Below, in pieces: positions 4,866 to 12,781 of a DNA stretch of 20,049 nucleotides (positions are counted from its first letter, which is position 1; every line of letters starts with the position of its first letter). The position numbers were made by a program, and so were the translations under genes. The DNA is taken from the IMG/VR virus record IMGVR_UViG_3300031696_000089, positions 1 to 20,049 of that record. One strand, written 5' to 3'. The stretch comes from a virus. The notes under the pieces were generated by a model. That model was given only the letters and a program-made list of their open reading frames with translations. It did not search any database and had not been told where the DNA came from.

Positions 4866-7379
4866 ATGAATAAATTTTATACAAATGTTTTTCGTTATGG
4901 CAATAATATTCTGTATGTTGGTTATGCCAACGGTCACAGAATTAAAGAGTCGGTCAAGTTTAACCCTACTTTATTTCTTAAAACAAATAATCCATCGAAG
5001 TATAAAACTCTCGATGGTATTACGGTAGACTCAGTTGAGCCTGGTACGATGCGTGATTGTAAAGAGTTCATTGAAACTCATAGCGCATCTAATTTTACTG
5101 TCTATGGTAACACCGATTACGTTGCTCAATATATTAACAGTCGGTTTCCCAATACCTGTACCTTTGATCGAGACACGCTTAACGTATCTTCTATCGATAT
5201 TGAAGTACAATCTGATCAAGGTTTCCCACACCCAAAAGATGCTGCGTTTCCTGTTACAGCAATTACTATGAAAAATAATATTGATCACACTTATCATACT
5301 TGGGGTGTGGGTGAATATGATTCATCAAAATGTATTATCAATAATGTCAAAGTTAACTACGTTCAATGTAAAGATGAACATGCATTACTGAATAAATTTA
5401 TCGCGCATTGGCAGATGAACCATCCAGACCTTATCACCGGTTGGAACTCCGACGGGTTTGATATTCCTTATCTTATCAATCGTATTGCTAAGTTGTTTGG
5501 TGATGAAGAACTTAAACGATTGTCGATACATCATATGATGCCAAATGCGAAGACTGATAAGTTTTCTGGTGAAGTTTCGTTTACTATTCCTGGTATGGCT
5601 CATCTTGATTATATGCGTCTGTTCAAAAAGTTTATGTTTATTCCGATGGAATCATATTCACTCAACCATGTGGGTAGTGTTATTCTCGGTGAGAAAAAGA
5701 TTGACTATTCGGAGTTTACATCTCTGAATGAATTGTATACAAAAGATTATCAAAAGTTTATTGACTACAATATCAAAGATGTTGAACTTGTAGAACGGCT
5801 TGATGAAAAGCTCGGTCTTATTTCTCTTTGTATGACTCTGGCTCATAAAGCTAACGTCAACTATGAAGTTGCATTTGGCTCTACAAAAATATGGGACACC
5901 TTCATCTATAATATTTTACAAAAACAAAATATTGTCCTCAGCCCACAGAAACCTGTATTCAATGACAGGCGTATCGAAGGTGCTTATGTCAAAGAACCCA
6001 TCAAAGGTTTACACGAATGGGTTTGTAGTTTCGATTTGAACAGTTTGTACCCCCATATTATTATGCAATGGAACATGAGTCCAGAAACTGTTGTTGATGG
6101 TGTTTACCCAGGAGTGAATGTTGATTCTCTTTTAAGTGAAACAAAGTTTGACATTCCAACCGACACTTGTGTTGCTGCAACAGGTCAACTTTTCTCTACA
6201 AAGAAGAAAGGTATCTTCCCAGCTATCATTGATAAGTTGTATGCCGAGCGTTCTGATATTAAAAAGAATATGCTTGATGCTAAACAAGAACTTGAGAACC
6301 TTAACAAAACCGATAAGCTCAAAAAGTTTGAACTTGAAAAGATTATCAGTCAATGTGATAATCAACAGATGTCAATTAAGATCCTCATGAACTCACTTTA
6401 TGGTGCGCTGAGTAATACATACTTTCGCTACTACGATATTCGTATTGCCGAAGCAATTACCATCTCTGGTCAGTTTGCGGTTCGTTGGGCTGCGAATAAT
6501 GTAAACGAATATCTCCAGGATGTTTTAAAAACAAAAAAGGATTACGTTCTCGCCAGTGACACCGACAGCATCTATGTTAGCCTTGGTGATCTTGTTGGCA
6601 AATCTATTCAAGGCGATGATGAAAAGATTTGTGCTTTTGTAGACAAGGTAGCAGAAAAAAAGATTGAGCCGTTACTTGATTCTTGTTATGAAAAACTTAT
6701 GAATGCTGTCGGTGCTCGCGAACAACGTATGGTAATGAAACGTGAAATCATTGCGAGTAAAATGATCATCACTGGTAAGAAACGATATATCGCTAACGTG
6801 CTTAACAGCGAAGGTGTACAATATGCCAAACCTAAGATGAAGATTACTGGTATCGAATCAGTTCGTTCATCTACTCCGCAAGTTTGTCGTACACTGATTG
6901 AAAAAACTTTAGATGTAATTATCAACGGAAGTGAAACCGAAGTTCAGAATTTTATCGCTGAAGCACGATTTGCGTTTAGAAAGCTCAGACCTGAAGAAGT
7001 AGCGTTTCCACGTGGGGTATCAGATATTGAGAAGTATACTGACAAATCTGGACCTAATGGATATACTAAAGGCACTCCAATCCATGTTCGTGCCGCGATT
7101 TTGTATAACCAAACAATCATAAATAATAAACTAGATAAGAAGTATCCGTTGATAAAAAGCAAAGACAAAATCAAGTTTTCTTATTTGAAAGTTCCAAATA
7201 GGATAAAAGAAAACGTGATTGCTTTTCCAGATGTTTTACCTATGGAACTCAACCTTGAAAATTATATTGACTACGATATGCAGTTCAATAAATCATACCT
7301 TGAACCGATGAAACATATCCTTGAAGCTATCGACTGGTCAACAGAAAAAACAAATACAATCGAGGACTTTTTTACATGA
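4866..7379 (+). CDS. 43: Family B replicative DNA polymerase with 3'-5' exonuclease (gp43)
   Basis: The 837-residue product (T4 about 898) copies phage DNA and proofreads it, tethered by gp45. Counting from ATG 4866: Exo I D111-I-E113 (SSIDIEV), Exo II F198-D199 (GWNSDGFDIPYL), Exo III Y301-xxx-D305 (YNIKD), Pol A D390 in SFDLNSLYPHI, Pol B KILMNSLYG (505-513) and Pol C DTDS (565-568). All catalytic acids are present, so both activities should work. A TTG at 4848 is in frame but lies inside the promoter; MNKFYTNVFRYGNNI aligns with the T4 start MKEFYISIETVGNNI, which fixes ATG 4866. No Shine-Dalgarno sequence precedes it, and the promoter places the RNA start at or next to the ATG. The 3' end overlaps the next gene by ATGA. 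Confidence 0.98.
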   Translation: MNKFYTNVFRYGNNILYVGYANGHRIKESVKFNPTLFLKTNNPSKYKTLDGITVDSVEPGTMRDCKEFIETHSASNFTVYGNTDYVAQYINSRFPNTCTFDRDTLNVSSIDIEVQSDQGFPHPKDAAFPVTAITMKNNIDHTYHTWGVGEYDSSKCIINNVKVNYVQCKDEHALLNKFIAHWQMNHPDLITGWNSDGFDIPYLINRIAKLFGDEELKRLSIHHMMPNAKTDKFSGEVSFTIPGMAHLDYMRLFKKFMFIPMESYSLNHVGSVILGEKKIDYSEFTSLNELYTKDYQKFIDYNIKDVELVERLDEKLGLISLCMTLAHKANVNYEVAFGSTKIWDTFIYNILQKQNIVLSPQKPVFNDRRIEGAYVKEPIKGLHEWVCSFDLNSLYPHIIMQWNMSPETVVDGVYPGVNVDSLLSETKFDIPTDTCVAATGQLFSTKKKGIFPAIIDKLYAERSDIKKNMLDAKQELENLNKTDKLKKFELEKIISQCDNQQMSIKILMNSLYGALSNTYFRYYDIRIAEAITISGQFAVRWAANNVNEYLQDVLKTKKDYVLASDTDSIYVSLGDLVGKSIQGDDEKICAFVDKVAEKKIEPLLDSCYEKLMNAVGAREQRMVMKREIIASKMIITGKKRYIANVLNSEGVQYAKPKMKITGIESVRSSTPQVCRTLIEKTLDVIINGSETEVQNFIAEARFAFRKLRPEEVAFPRGVSDIEKYTDKSGPNGYTKGTPIHVRAAILYNQTIINNKLDKKYPLIKSKDKIKFSYLKVPNRIKENVIAFPDVLPMELNLENYIDYDMQFNKSYLEPMKHILEAIDWSTEKTNTIEDFFT

Positions 7380-7777
7380 GTAACATCCCAGCAGAATATG
7401 CAAATATGGACTTTGGTTTCAGCGCAGTTGATGAAGCAGAGTTTAAATCTAATCAACATGAAGCCGAAACTACACCGCCTGCAATTGACGAAAATGATCT
7501 CAATCGGATTGTATTAAATTCTCTTGCTCCACTTGAAGACAAAATTGATCGTCTGCTGACAAGACAACAGACTGATGAGTCTGATGATATTCAGTTTGCT
7601 ATTGCTCAAGCTGAAGAAGAAATTAAGGGCAAAGTTACACAACTTGAAAAAATCATTATGCCATTACTTGTTAACTTAATGAAGACGGCTGATAAAGAGT
7701 ATATACATTGGCCAAATCGAGAGAAGCAAGTTCAAGGTACTATTGATAAAGTGTTGGCGTTAACTCGAGGTACATAA
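7376..7777 (+). CDS. Conserved phage protein downstream of gene 43, unknown function
   Basis: The 133-residue product is acidic. It has a disordered N terminus (residues 1-40), then helices with heptad character (LNSLAPLEDKIDRLLTRQQ and AQAEEEIKGKVTQLEKIIMPLL, about 48-102), and a C-terminal block with IHWPNREKQVQGTIDKVLALTRG. The I-H-W-P-N-R segment resembles proteins I recall from other marine T4-like phages, but I know of no function. Start and stop are both coupled: ATGA with gene 43 and TAATG with the following membrane-protein gene. A helper that oligomerises through the coiled coil, perhaps for replication, is possible but unproven. Confidence 0.8.
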   Translation: MSNIPAEYANMDFGFSAVDEAEFKSNQHEAETTPPAIDENDLNRIVLNSLAPLEDKIDRLLTRQQTDESDDIQFAIAQAEEEIKGKVTQLEKIIMPLLVNLMKTADKEYIHWPNREKQVQGTIDKVLALTRGT

Positions 7778-8787
7778 TGATAATTGCAATTCTTACACTA
7801 TTTGTTGCTCTTGCAATATCAGGGGTAGCAGCCTGGTACTCTATTGTTGGTTTGATGGCAATCTTTTCATCAGCCGCATTTGCTATCGCAATAATGGGAG
7901 TAGTGCTTGAAGTTGGAAAACTTACAACAGCTTCGTGGCTATATCAAAATTGGAATACCTCTCATAGATTGCTACGAGGGTATTTAACAGCATCAGTTGT
8001 CGTTCTGATGTTCATTACATCGATGGGTATATTTGGTTTTCTTTCTAAAGCCCATATTGATCAGATGATTGTTTCAGGCGACAATTCTCTAGAGACTTCA
8101 ATTATTCAATCTCGAATTGATAGAGAGCAGGGAGTAATAAACGATGCGATCAAGGTTATCACGCAACTCGATTCGGCGGTCAAGACGCTCACAGAGTATG
8201 ATCGTATCCGAGGAGAAGACGGAGCAATTGCCGTACGAAAGTCGCAAAAAATTGAACGAGATGAACTACGAGGAATCATTGATTTATCATCAGAGAACAT
8301 ATCCAAATTTAGAATAGAAAAAGTTCAATTGGAAAAACAACAACTAGGGTTCGAAGCTGAAGTTGGACCAATCAAATACATTGCTGCTCTTTTTGTAGAT
8401 GACCCAAAAACAATTATTGAAGATGCAGTAAGATGGGTTATTCTAACTATTATATTTGTGTTTGATCCTCTTGCCATTCTACTTTTGATTGCTGCAAATA
8501 TTAGCTTATCTAAACCAAAGATGATGAGAACAGCTGTTAATGTTAAAGAACTTGATCAAGAATGGACCGAGATAAATGTAGAGACAGAAGGTTCAGAACC
8601 TGAATTTGTTATTAAAAATAAAGACTCGGAAAATACTGTCGAGTGGAGTGAGGAATTAGAACCAGATAAAGAAGTAAGAAAAGAAAAGAAAATTCGCAAG
8701 ACAAGAAAGAGAAAACTTGTAGCAAATACTGATTACGGTTCAATAACAGATATAAGAAAAAAGAAAAAAAGTTTTAAAAAAGATTGA
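7777..8787 (+). CDS. Polytopic membrane protein with a long coiled coil and a basic tail
   Basis: The 336-residue product has three hydrophobic segments near its start (about residues 3-20, 23-46 and 68-88). An extended charged coiled-coil region follows (about 95-205; E/K/Q-rich, with ELRGIIDLSSENISKFRIEKVQ). A fourth membrane segment is at about 217-243 (WVILTIIFVFDPLAILLLIAA), and the roughly 95-residue C-terminal tail ends in clusters of K and R (KKIRKTRKRK, then RKKKKSFKKD). Similar DUF4407-like architectures occur in phages and bacteria without a firm role. The basic tail could hold DNA or RNA at the inner membrane. It is translationally coupled to the gene before it and so belongs to the polymerase operon. 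Confidence 0.82.
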   Translation: MIIAILTLFVALAISGVAAWYSIVGLMAIFSSAAFAIAIMGVVLEVGKLTTASWLYQNWNTSHRLLRGYLTASVVVLMFITSMGIFGFLSKAHIDQMIVSGDNSLETSIIQSRIDREQGVINDAIKVITQLDSAVKTLTEYDRIRGEDGAIAVRKSQKIERDELRGIIDLSSENISKFRIEKVQLEKQQLGFEAEVGPIKYIAALFVDDPKTIIEDAVRWVILTIIFVFDPLAILLLIAANISLSKPKMMRTAVNVKELDQEWTEINVETEGSEPEFVIKNKDSENTVEWSEELEPDKEVRKEKKIRKTRKRKLVANTDYGSITDIRKKKKSFKKD

Positions 8788-8812
8788 CATTGTAGTCTAT
8801 TTATATTATAGT
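8784..8812 (+). promoter_or_regulatory. Sigma70-type early promoter of the small membrane protein-uvsX-gp41 operon
   Basis: The -35 is consensus TTGACA (8784-8789), the spacer is 17 bp and the -10 is TATAGT (8807-8812). The predicted start is near 8819. The perfect inverted repeat TAGTAAT-A-ATTACTA (8812-8826) straddles the start point, as an operator would. The -35 overlaps the stop codon region of the preceding gene. Confidence 0.77.
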
Positions 8813-8838
8813 AGTAATAATTACTAGAAAGGAATAGC

Positions 8839-9024
8839 ATGGAATGGCAAACGGTCGTCGGATCCATTGTTGGAATTTTATTGATTTTTTGTATACCTAT
8901 TATGATATTAGTTGTAGCAACAATAATATCTAAAGTATTTTGGTTACAAAAAAATCATAAAGTGATTTTTGGTGTTACAATTTTTGTATTATTATACAGT
9001 GTTTTAATTTTAATTATGAGGTGA
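8839..9024 (+). CDS. Small membrane protein with two transmembrane segments
   Basis: The 61-residue product has two hydrophobic helices (about residues 7-33 and 42-60) joined by a short basic loop, FWLQKNHK. A GAAAGGA ribosome site precedes the ATG. It is the first gene after the promoter at 8784, and its TGA overlaps the GAGGTG ribosome site of uvsX, so the two are translated together. I do not recognise a family. Superinfection exclusion and membrane anchoring are possibilities only. Confidence 0.7.
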   Translation: MEWQTVVGSIVGILLIFCIPIMILVVATIISKVFWLQKNHKVIFGVTIFVLLYSVLILIMR

Positions 9025-9026
9025 AT

Positions 9027-10121
9027 ATGGTTTCCGTACTCGAAAAATTAACGAAAAACTCTACCATCAAGCTAACATCTATTATTACCGAATCTAAAGT
9101 TTTTGGTAAGAAAGAAATGGCTCCGACCCCTGTCCCAATGATTAATGTGGCATTGTCAGGTCATATTGATGGTGGTCTAGTTCCTGGTATGCTCATGCTT
9201 GCAGGTCCGTCAAAACACTTTAAGTCAGCGTTTGCTCTGCTCATGGCAGCTGCATATCAAAAGAAATATGATGATGCTGTCATCTTATTCTATGATTCTG
9301 AATTTGGTACTCCTCAAGCATACTTTGAATCGTTTGGTATCGATATGGATCGCGTTGTCCATACTCCTATTACTGACATTGAAGAACTCAAATTTGATAT
9401 TACAAACCAACTTAGAAATATTGAGAAAGGTGATCGTGTTTGTATCGTTATTGATTCAGTTGGTAACCTTGCTTCCAAGAAAGAAGTTGAAGATGCTCTG
9501 AATGAAAAATCAGTTGCTGATATGACTCGTGCAAAGCAGATGAAATCTTTGTTTCGTATCATTACTCCTCATCTCAATCTTAAAGATATTCCTCTCGTTG
9601 CAGTTAATCATACTTACAAAGAAATTGGATTGTTTCCGAAAGATATCGTATCTGGTGGTACTGGTGCTTATTATAGTTCTGATGCTATCTGGATTGTTGG
9701 TCGTCAACAAGAGAAAGATGGCAAAGAGATTAAAGGTTACCATTTTGTAATTAACATTGAGAAGTCTCGACATGTTCGTGAGAAGTCTAAGATTCCAATC
9801 ACCGTTACATTTGAAGGCGGTATTAGCAAATGGTCTGGTCTACTCGATGTTGCGGTTGAAGGTGGTTATATTACAAAACCAAAGCTAGGTTGGTATGAAC
9901 CTTTTAATCCAGCAACAGGTGAAGTTCTATCTGATAAACTTCTACGAGCAAAAGATATCATCGATGATAAAGATTTCTGGTTGAAGATGTTTGAAAAAAC
10001 TAATCTGAAAGATTATATTCACAATAGATACAGTATGGATGCTTCAGGTTTGATTATGCGTGATGATAAAGATAAAGTAACAGTAGAAGATAAGGTTGAA
10101 GAGTATGACGATTCAGAATGA
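9027..10121 (+). CDS. uvsX: RecA-like recombinase (UvsX)
   Basis: The 364-residue product (T4 UvsX is somewhat longer, about 390) is the ATP-dependent strand-exchange protein that drives recombination-dependent replication. Walker A GPSKHFKS is at about residues 60-67 and is close to the T4 form GPSKSFKS. FYDSEFG (about 88-94) carries the acidic residue after strand 2, Walker B CIVIDS is at 139-144, and AVNHTYKEIG lies in the loop-2 region. The C terminus is acidic, as in RecA/UvsX. A GTG at 9021 is in frame, but GAGGTG at about 9017-9022 serves as the ribosome site for ATG 9027, so I chose the latter. The gene overlaps the next one by 17 bp. Confidence 0.97.
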   Translation: MVSVLEKLTKNSTIKLTSIITESKVFGKKEMAPTPVPMINVALSGHIDGGLVPGMLMLAGPSKHFKSAFALLMAAAYQKKYDDAVILFYDSEFGTPQAYFESFGIDMDRVVHTPITDIEELKFDITNQLRNIEKGDRVCIVIDSVGNLASKKEVEDALNEKSVADMTRAKQMKSLFRIITPHLNLKDIPLVAVNHTYKEIGLFPKDIVSGGTGAYYSSDAIWIVGRQQEKDGKEIKGYHFVINIEKSRHVREKSKIPITVTFEGGISKWSGLLDVAVEGGYITKPKLGWYEPFNPATGEVLSDKLLRAKDIIDDKDFWLKMFEKTNLKDYIHNRYSMDASGLIMRDDKDKVTVEDKVEEYDDSE

Positions 10122-10428
10122 TTATGAAGTTTTATTTGACGAATATCCCGATGAAAAACTTGCTAGAATTAAGTTGACTTCTGGTCAATGGAATGGTACA
10201 ATATATAATTACCACACTATTAGATTTCTTGAAGAAGAGAATGATGATGCTGTTCTTAAATTTGAATATGATATTATCCATACACCAGAAGATTTAGATG
10301 TTGATAGTCTTACCGAAGAAGATAAGAAAGCGTTTGAAGACTATCTTGGTGATATTTTAGTATCAATAATTGAGGAGACTACATCGGATGAGACTGGAAC
10401 AGACAGTAATAAGCAACCTGATTTATGA
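10105..10428 (+). CDS. Conserved acidic phage protein between uvsX and gp41, unknown function
   Basis: The 107-residue product is strongly acidic. A beta-rich N-terminal half (YEVLFDEYP, then ARIKLTSGQWNGTIYNYHTIRF, and AVLKFEYDII) is followed by a helix (EEDKKAFEDYLGDILVSIIEE) and a disordered tail. I do not recognise it beyond its position. The frame is open from TTG 10096, but ATG 10105 has AAGG at 10092-10095 and is preferred. It overlaps uvsX by 17 bp and gene 41 by 41 bp, so its expression is locked to both. A partner of the recombinase or helicase is a reasonable guess from context only. Confidence 0.76.
   Translation: MTIQNDYEVLFDEYPDEKLARIKLTSGQWNGTIYNYHTIRFLEEENDDAVLKFEYDIIHTPEDLDVDSLTEEDKKAFEDYLGDILVSIIEETTSDETGTDSNKQPDL
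10174..10202 (+). promoter_or_regulatory. Possible internal promoter ahead of gene 41
   Basis: TTGACT (10174-10179), a 17 bp spacer and TACAAT (10197-10202) lie inside the coding sequence of the preceding gene. The form matches the intergenic early promoters in this window. Chance occurrence in AT-rich coding sequence is possible. Confidence 0.35.
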
Positions 10429-11800
10429 TGAAGAATACACGAGGAGAGTTCTACCTTTCTTAAAGCCAGAGTATTTTCAAGATCAAACCGAAAAGGTTTT
10501 GTTTCAAGAGATCGATAAGTTTGTCGAGAAATATAATGGTCTACCAACGAAAGATACTCTTCTTATTGAACTCAATAAAAAGGATGATATTCCAGAAAAT
10601 ACTTTTGCAAGTATCATTGAGTATATGGATGGTCTTACTTTTGAGAAAAAAGATAGTGCGTGGTTGATTGATAGTACAGAAGAATTCTGTAAACAAAAAG
10701 CAATCTATAATGCGATTGTAAACTCTATTGAAATTCTTGACGGTAACTCTCAAAATGTAGATAGAGGTAACATTCCAACTTTATTAACTGAAGCTCTTGG
10801 TGTTTCTTTTGACGATCATATTGGTCATGACTTCATTGAAAATGCTGACGAACGGTTTGAGTTTTATAATAAGAAAGAAGATAAAGTTCCTTTTGATCTT
10901 GAATACTTCAATCTTATAACTGGTGGTGGATTACCTAATAAGACTTTGAATATTATAATGGCTCCAACTGGTGCTGGTAAAAGTTTGTTTATGTGTCACT
11001 TCGCGGCTGCTAATATGCTTGCTGGTAAGAATGTATTGTACATCACTTTAGAAATGGCAGAGGAACGAATTGCTCAACGTATCGATGCGAATCTATTGAA
11101 TATTCCTATTGCTGAACTTGAAGGATTTCCTAAAAAGATATATGATGATAAGATTAATAAACTTCGATTAAAGACTGGTGGTAAACTTATCGTTAAAGAA
11201 TACCCGACTGCGACTGCTGGCTCAGGTCACTTTCGTCATCTTCTAAATGAACTTCATCTTAAAAAGAACTTCCGACCTGATATCATTTATATTGATTATC
11301 TTAATATTTGTTCATCTGCTCGATTGAAGTTTGGTGCAAATGTAAATAGTTATTCATATATCAAAGCGATTGCTGAAGAACTTCGTGGTCTTGCTGTTGA
11401 AAAAAATCTACCGATTGTGAGTGCTACTCAGATCAATCGTAGTGGTTCAACTAATAGTGATCCTGGTCTTGAAGATACATCAGAGTCATTTGGTTTGCCA
11501 GCTACTGTCGACTTTATGTGTACTTTGATTTCAACTGAAGAGATGGAAAATCTTGGTCAAGTTATGGTTAAACAGTTAAAGAATCGTTACAATGATATAA
11601 CAACCAATAAGCGATTCGTGGTGGGAATCGATAGAACGAAAATGAGATTATTTAATACCGAGCAATCTGCCCAAGAAGATATTATGAATGATAAACCTGT
11701 GATGGATAACAGCACATATGGTGAAAGACACAAAGAAGAGGATCAAATGAAATGGATGACAAAGAAAGCAGGAAAGAGAGACTTCAGCAACTTAGTTTAG
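10388..11800 (+). CDS. 41: Replicative DNA helicase, DnaB/RecA superfamily (gp41)
   Basis: The 470-residue product (T4 about 475) is the hexameric 5'-3' helicase of the T4-type replisome and the partner of the primase. The N-terminal helical domain (about residues 1-145) starts MRLEQTVISNLIYDEEYTRR. The motor has Walker A APTGAGKS at 192-199, the catalytic-glutamate strand YITLEMAEERIAQR (about 218-231), Walker B IIYIDYLN with D303, and a sensor strand SATQINRSG. ATG 10388 is preferred to TTG 10370 because GAGGAG at 10372-10377 is its ribosome site. It overlaps the preceding gene by 41 bp and the following small gene by 49 bp. The helicase loader gp59 and primase gp61 are not in the window. 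Confidence 0.97.
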   Translation: MRLEQTVISNLIYDEEYTRRVLPFLKPEYFQDQTEKVLFQEIDKFVEKYNGLPTKDTLLIELNKKDDIPENTFASIIEYMDGLTFEKKDSAWLIDSTEEFCKQKAIYNAIVNSIEILDGNSQNVDRGNIPTLLTEALGVSFDDHIGHDFIENADERFEFYNKKEDKVPFDLEYFNLITGGGLPNKTLNIIMAPTGAGKSLFMCHFAAANMLAGKNVLYITLEMAEERIAQRIDANLLNIPIAELEGFPKKIYDDKINKLRLKTGGKLIVKEYPTATAGSGHFRHLLNELHLKKNFRPDIIYIDYLNICSSARLKFGANVNSYSYIKAIAEELRGLAVEKNLPIVSATQINRSGSTNSDPGLEDTSESFGLPATVDFMCTLISTEEMENLGQVMVKQLKNRYNDITTNKRFVVGIDRTKMRLFNTEQSAQEDIMNDKPVMDNSTYGERHKEEDQMKWMTKKAGKRDFSNLV

Positions 11801-11928
11801 AATTGAGTTCTATGGAAGAACATGATCGGGACATTTTTCTCCGAAATTGTAGAATTGAACTTAGATATGCGGATGGTTACGCTGGTGAATTTTATCAAAA
11901 CTATTTAGAGGCAGCAAAATATGTATGA
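11752..11928 (+). CDS. Small acidic protein overlapping the end of gene 41
   Basis: ATG 11752 opens a 58-codon frame inside the last 49 bp of gene 41, with an AAGAGG-type ribosome site about 10 bp upstream. The product begins MDDKESRKERLQQLSLELSS and continues as an amphipathic, charged helix ending NYLEAAKYV. A shorter start at ATG 11812 (38 codons) is possible. The frame ends inside the next gene (its start, 11921, lies before this stop, 11928), which is the coupling pattern seen throughout this cluster and supports it as real. I do not recognise a family. The protein probably forms helical hairpins. Confidence 0.6.
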   Translation: MDDKESRKERLQQLSLELSSMEEHDRDIFLRNCRIELRYADGYAGEFYQNYLEAAKYV

Positions 11929-12109
11929 GATCCAAGAGTCCAACAATGTATATGATATAGTTGATAGTGGAAACAATAAGATTGTAGGACACACTAAGAA
12001 CAAAAAAATTGCGTCTCGAGTCGTTCGAATGTTAAAAAACAAAGGATTTAAAGGTAATATTCCTGGTTTTTTCTTAAATGAAATAATTAATTTTGATGTA
12101 AAATGCTAA
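11921..12109 (+). CDS. Small basic protein, unknown function
   Basis: The 62-residue product has a beta-strand start (YEIQESNNVYDIVDSGNNKIVG), then a basic helix (KNKKIASRVVRMLKNKGFKG) and a hydrophobic end. The pattern, a beta hairpin displaying a residue label and then a helix with A-x-x-V-x-x-x-L, is common in tiny phage proteins with no known job. It overlaps the preceding gene by 8 bp. No separate ribosome site is obvious, so translation may depend on re-initiation. It is the last gene before the promoter at 12158. Confidence 0.62.
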   Translation: MYEIQESNNVYDIVDSGNNKIVGHTKNKKIASRVVRMLKNKGFKGNIPGFFLNEIINFDVKC

Positions 12110-12130
12110 GTGATTGATATTAAACAAATC

Positions 12131-12186
12131 TTTTTTTTATTAAAACAAAGAAACTTGTTGACTTATTTAATTATATGTACTATTAT
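12131..12186 (+). promoter_or_regulatory. Sigma70-type early promoter with upstream T-tract (cassette copy 2)
   Basis: The -35 TTGACT (12158-12163), a 17 bp spacer and the -10 TATTAT (12181-12186) are preceded by a run of eight T (12131-12138). The T-run, -35, -10 and the early transcribed word TGAATGATTA (12195-12204) keep the same spacing, within 1 bp, as in the cassette at 3201-3275. Confidence 0.83.
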
Positions 12187-12225
12187 AATTATAGTGAATG
12201 ATTAATACTTGATAAGGAAAACAAA

Positions 12226-12606
12226 ATGACTAACTTTGTAAAAAACAACTTCGAATTTGACGGCATGTACCTTAACTATGCTGGACCCTTTGCAGGTCAG
12301 AAAACCTATGATGAAGTCTATGGTGCAGACAAAATTCATCCTTCGCGAATCGGTAAAAAGAAAGAAGCATTTATTGCTCGCTTCAAGTATTCCTCCGGAG
12401 GAATGAGTGCATTTAAGAAATTCTTGTGTAATAACTTCACTATTGAAGAGTATCTTGATCTGCTAGAAAGCGGCCTAGCTCCAATCACAGCTCTTGAAAC
12501 TAAGGGTTATATTACCCCAGTTATTAAAAAAATGCTGAAGGAACAAGGTTATCCTCAGACCCAAGAAGGTCAAACTCAAATGTTAAAAGAATGGAGTTTT
12601 GTATAA
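12226..12606 (+). CDS. Unrecognised early protein, 126 residues
   Basis: The product begins MTNFVKNNFEFDGMYLNYAG, continues through an F-A-G-Q-K-T-Y-D-E-V-Y-G segment and a basic KKKEAFIARFKYSS stretch (about residues 45-58). It has a helical C-terminal half with FTIEEYLDLLESG and ITPVIKKMLKEQGY. AAGGA about 9 bp before the ATG is the ribosome site. It has its own strong promoter, so it is probably an abundant early protein. The basic strand followed by helices could bind nucleic acid. I cannot assign a family. It overlaps a tiny membrane-protein frame by TAATG. Confidence 0.72.
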   Translation: MTNFVKNNFEFDGMYLNYAGPFAGQKTYDEVYGADKIHPSRIGKKKEAFIARFKYSSGGMSAFKKFLCNNFTIEEYLDLLESGLAPITALETKGYITPVIKKMLKEQGYPQTQEGQTQMLKEWSFV

Positions 12607-12683
12607 TGATTACACGTATTGCTGAGTTTGTATCTCTACTTTCACTTTTTGCCTTTGGTTATTTTCTCATGGTGGCAATTTAA
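12606..12683 (+). CDS. Putative 25-residue single-span membrane peptide
   Basis: A 26-codon frame starts in the TAATG overlap with the preceding stop. Its product, MITRIAEFVSLLSLFAFGYF plus five residues (LMVAI), is almost entirely one hydrophobic helix with a single R near the N terminus. Size and coupling fit a phage micro-membrane protein. The alternative is a chance frame. It ends about 24 bp before the next promoter. Confidence 0.48.
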   Translation: MITRIAEFVSLLSLFAFGYFLMVAI

Positions 12684-12706
12684 TTTAATAAAAATGAAAA
12701 CAACCC

Positions 12707-12735
12707 TTGACTTATTAAATTAAATAAGTTATAAT
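12707..12735 (+). promoter_or_regulatory. Sigma70-type early promoter, near-perfect consensus
   Basis: TTGACT (12707-12712), a 17 bp spacer and TATAAT (12730-12735, exact consensus) direct transcription from about 12742 into the gene at 12782. The TTGACTTATTAAA context is shared with the promoters at 3229 and 12158. Confidence 0.86.
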
Positions 12736-12781
12736 AGAATATAAGAACTAATTGAAACTAACTTGAAATGGAATTTATATT

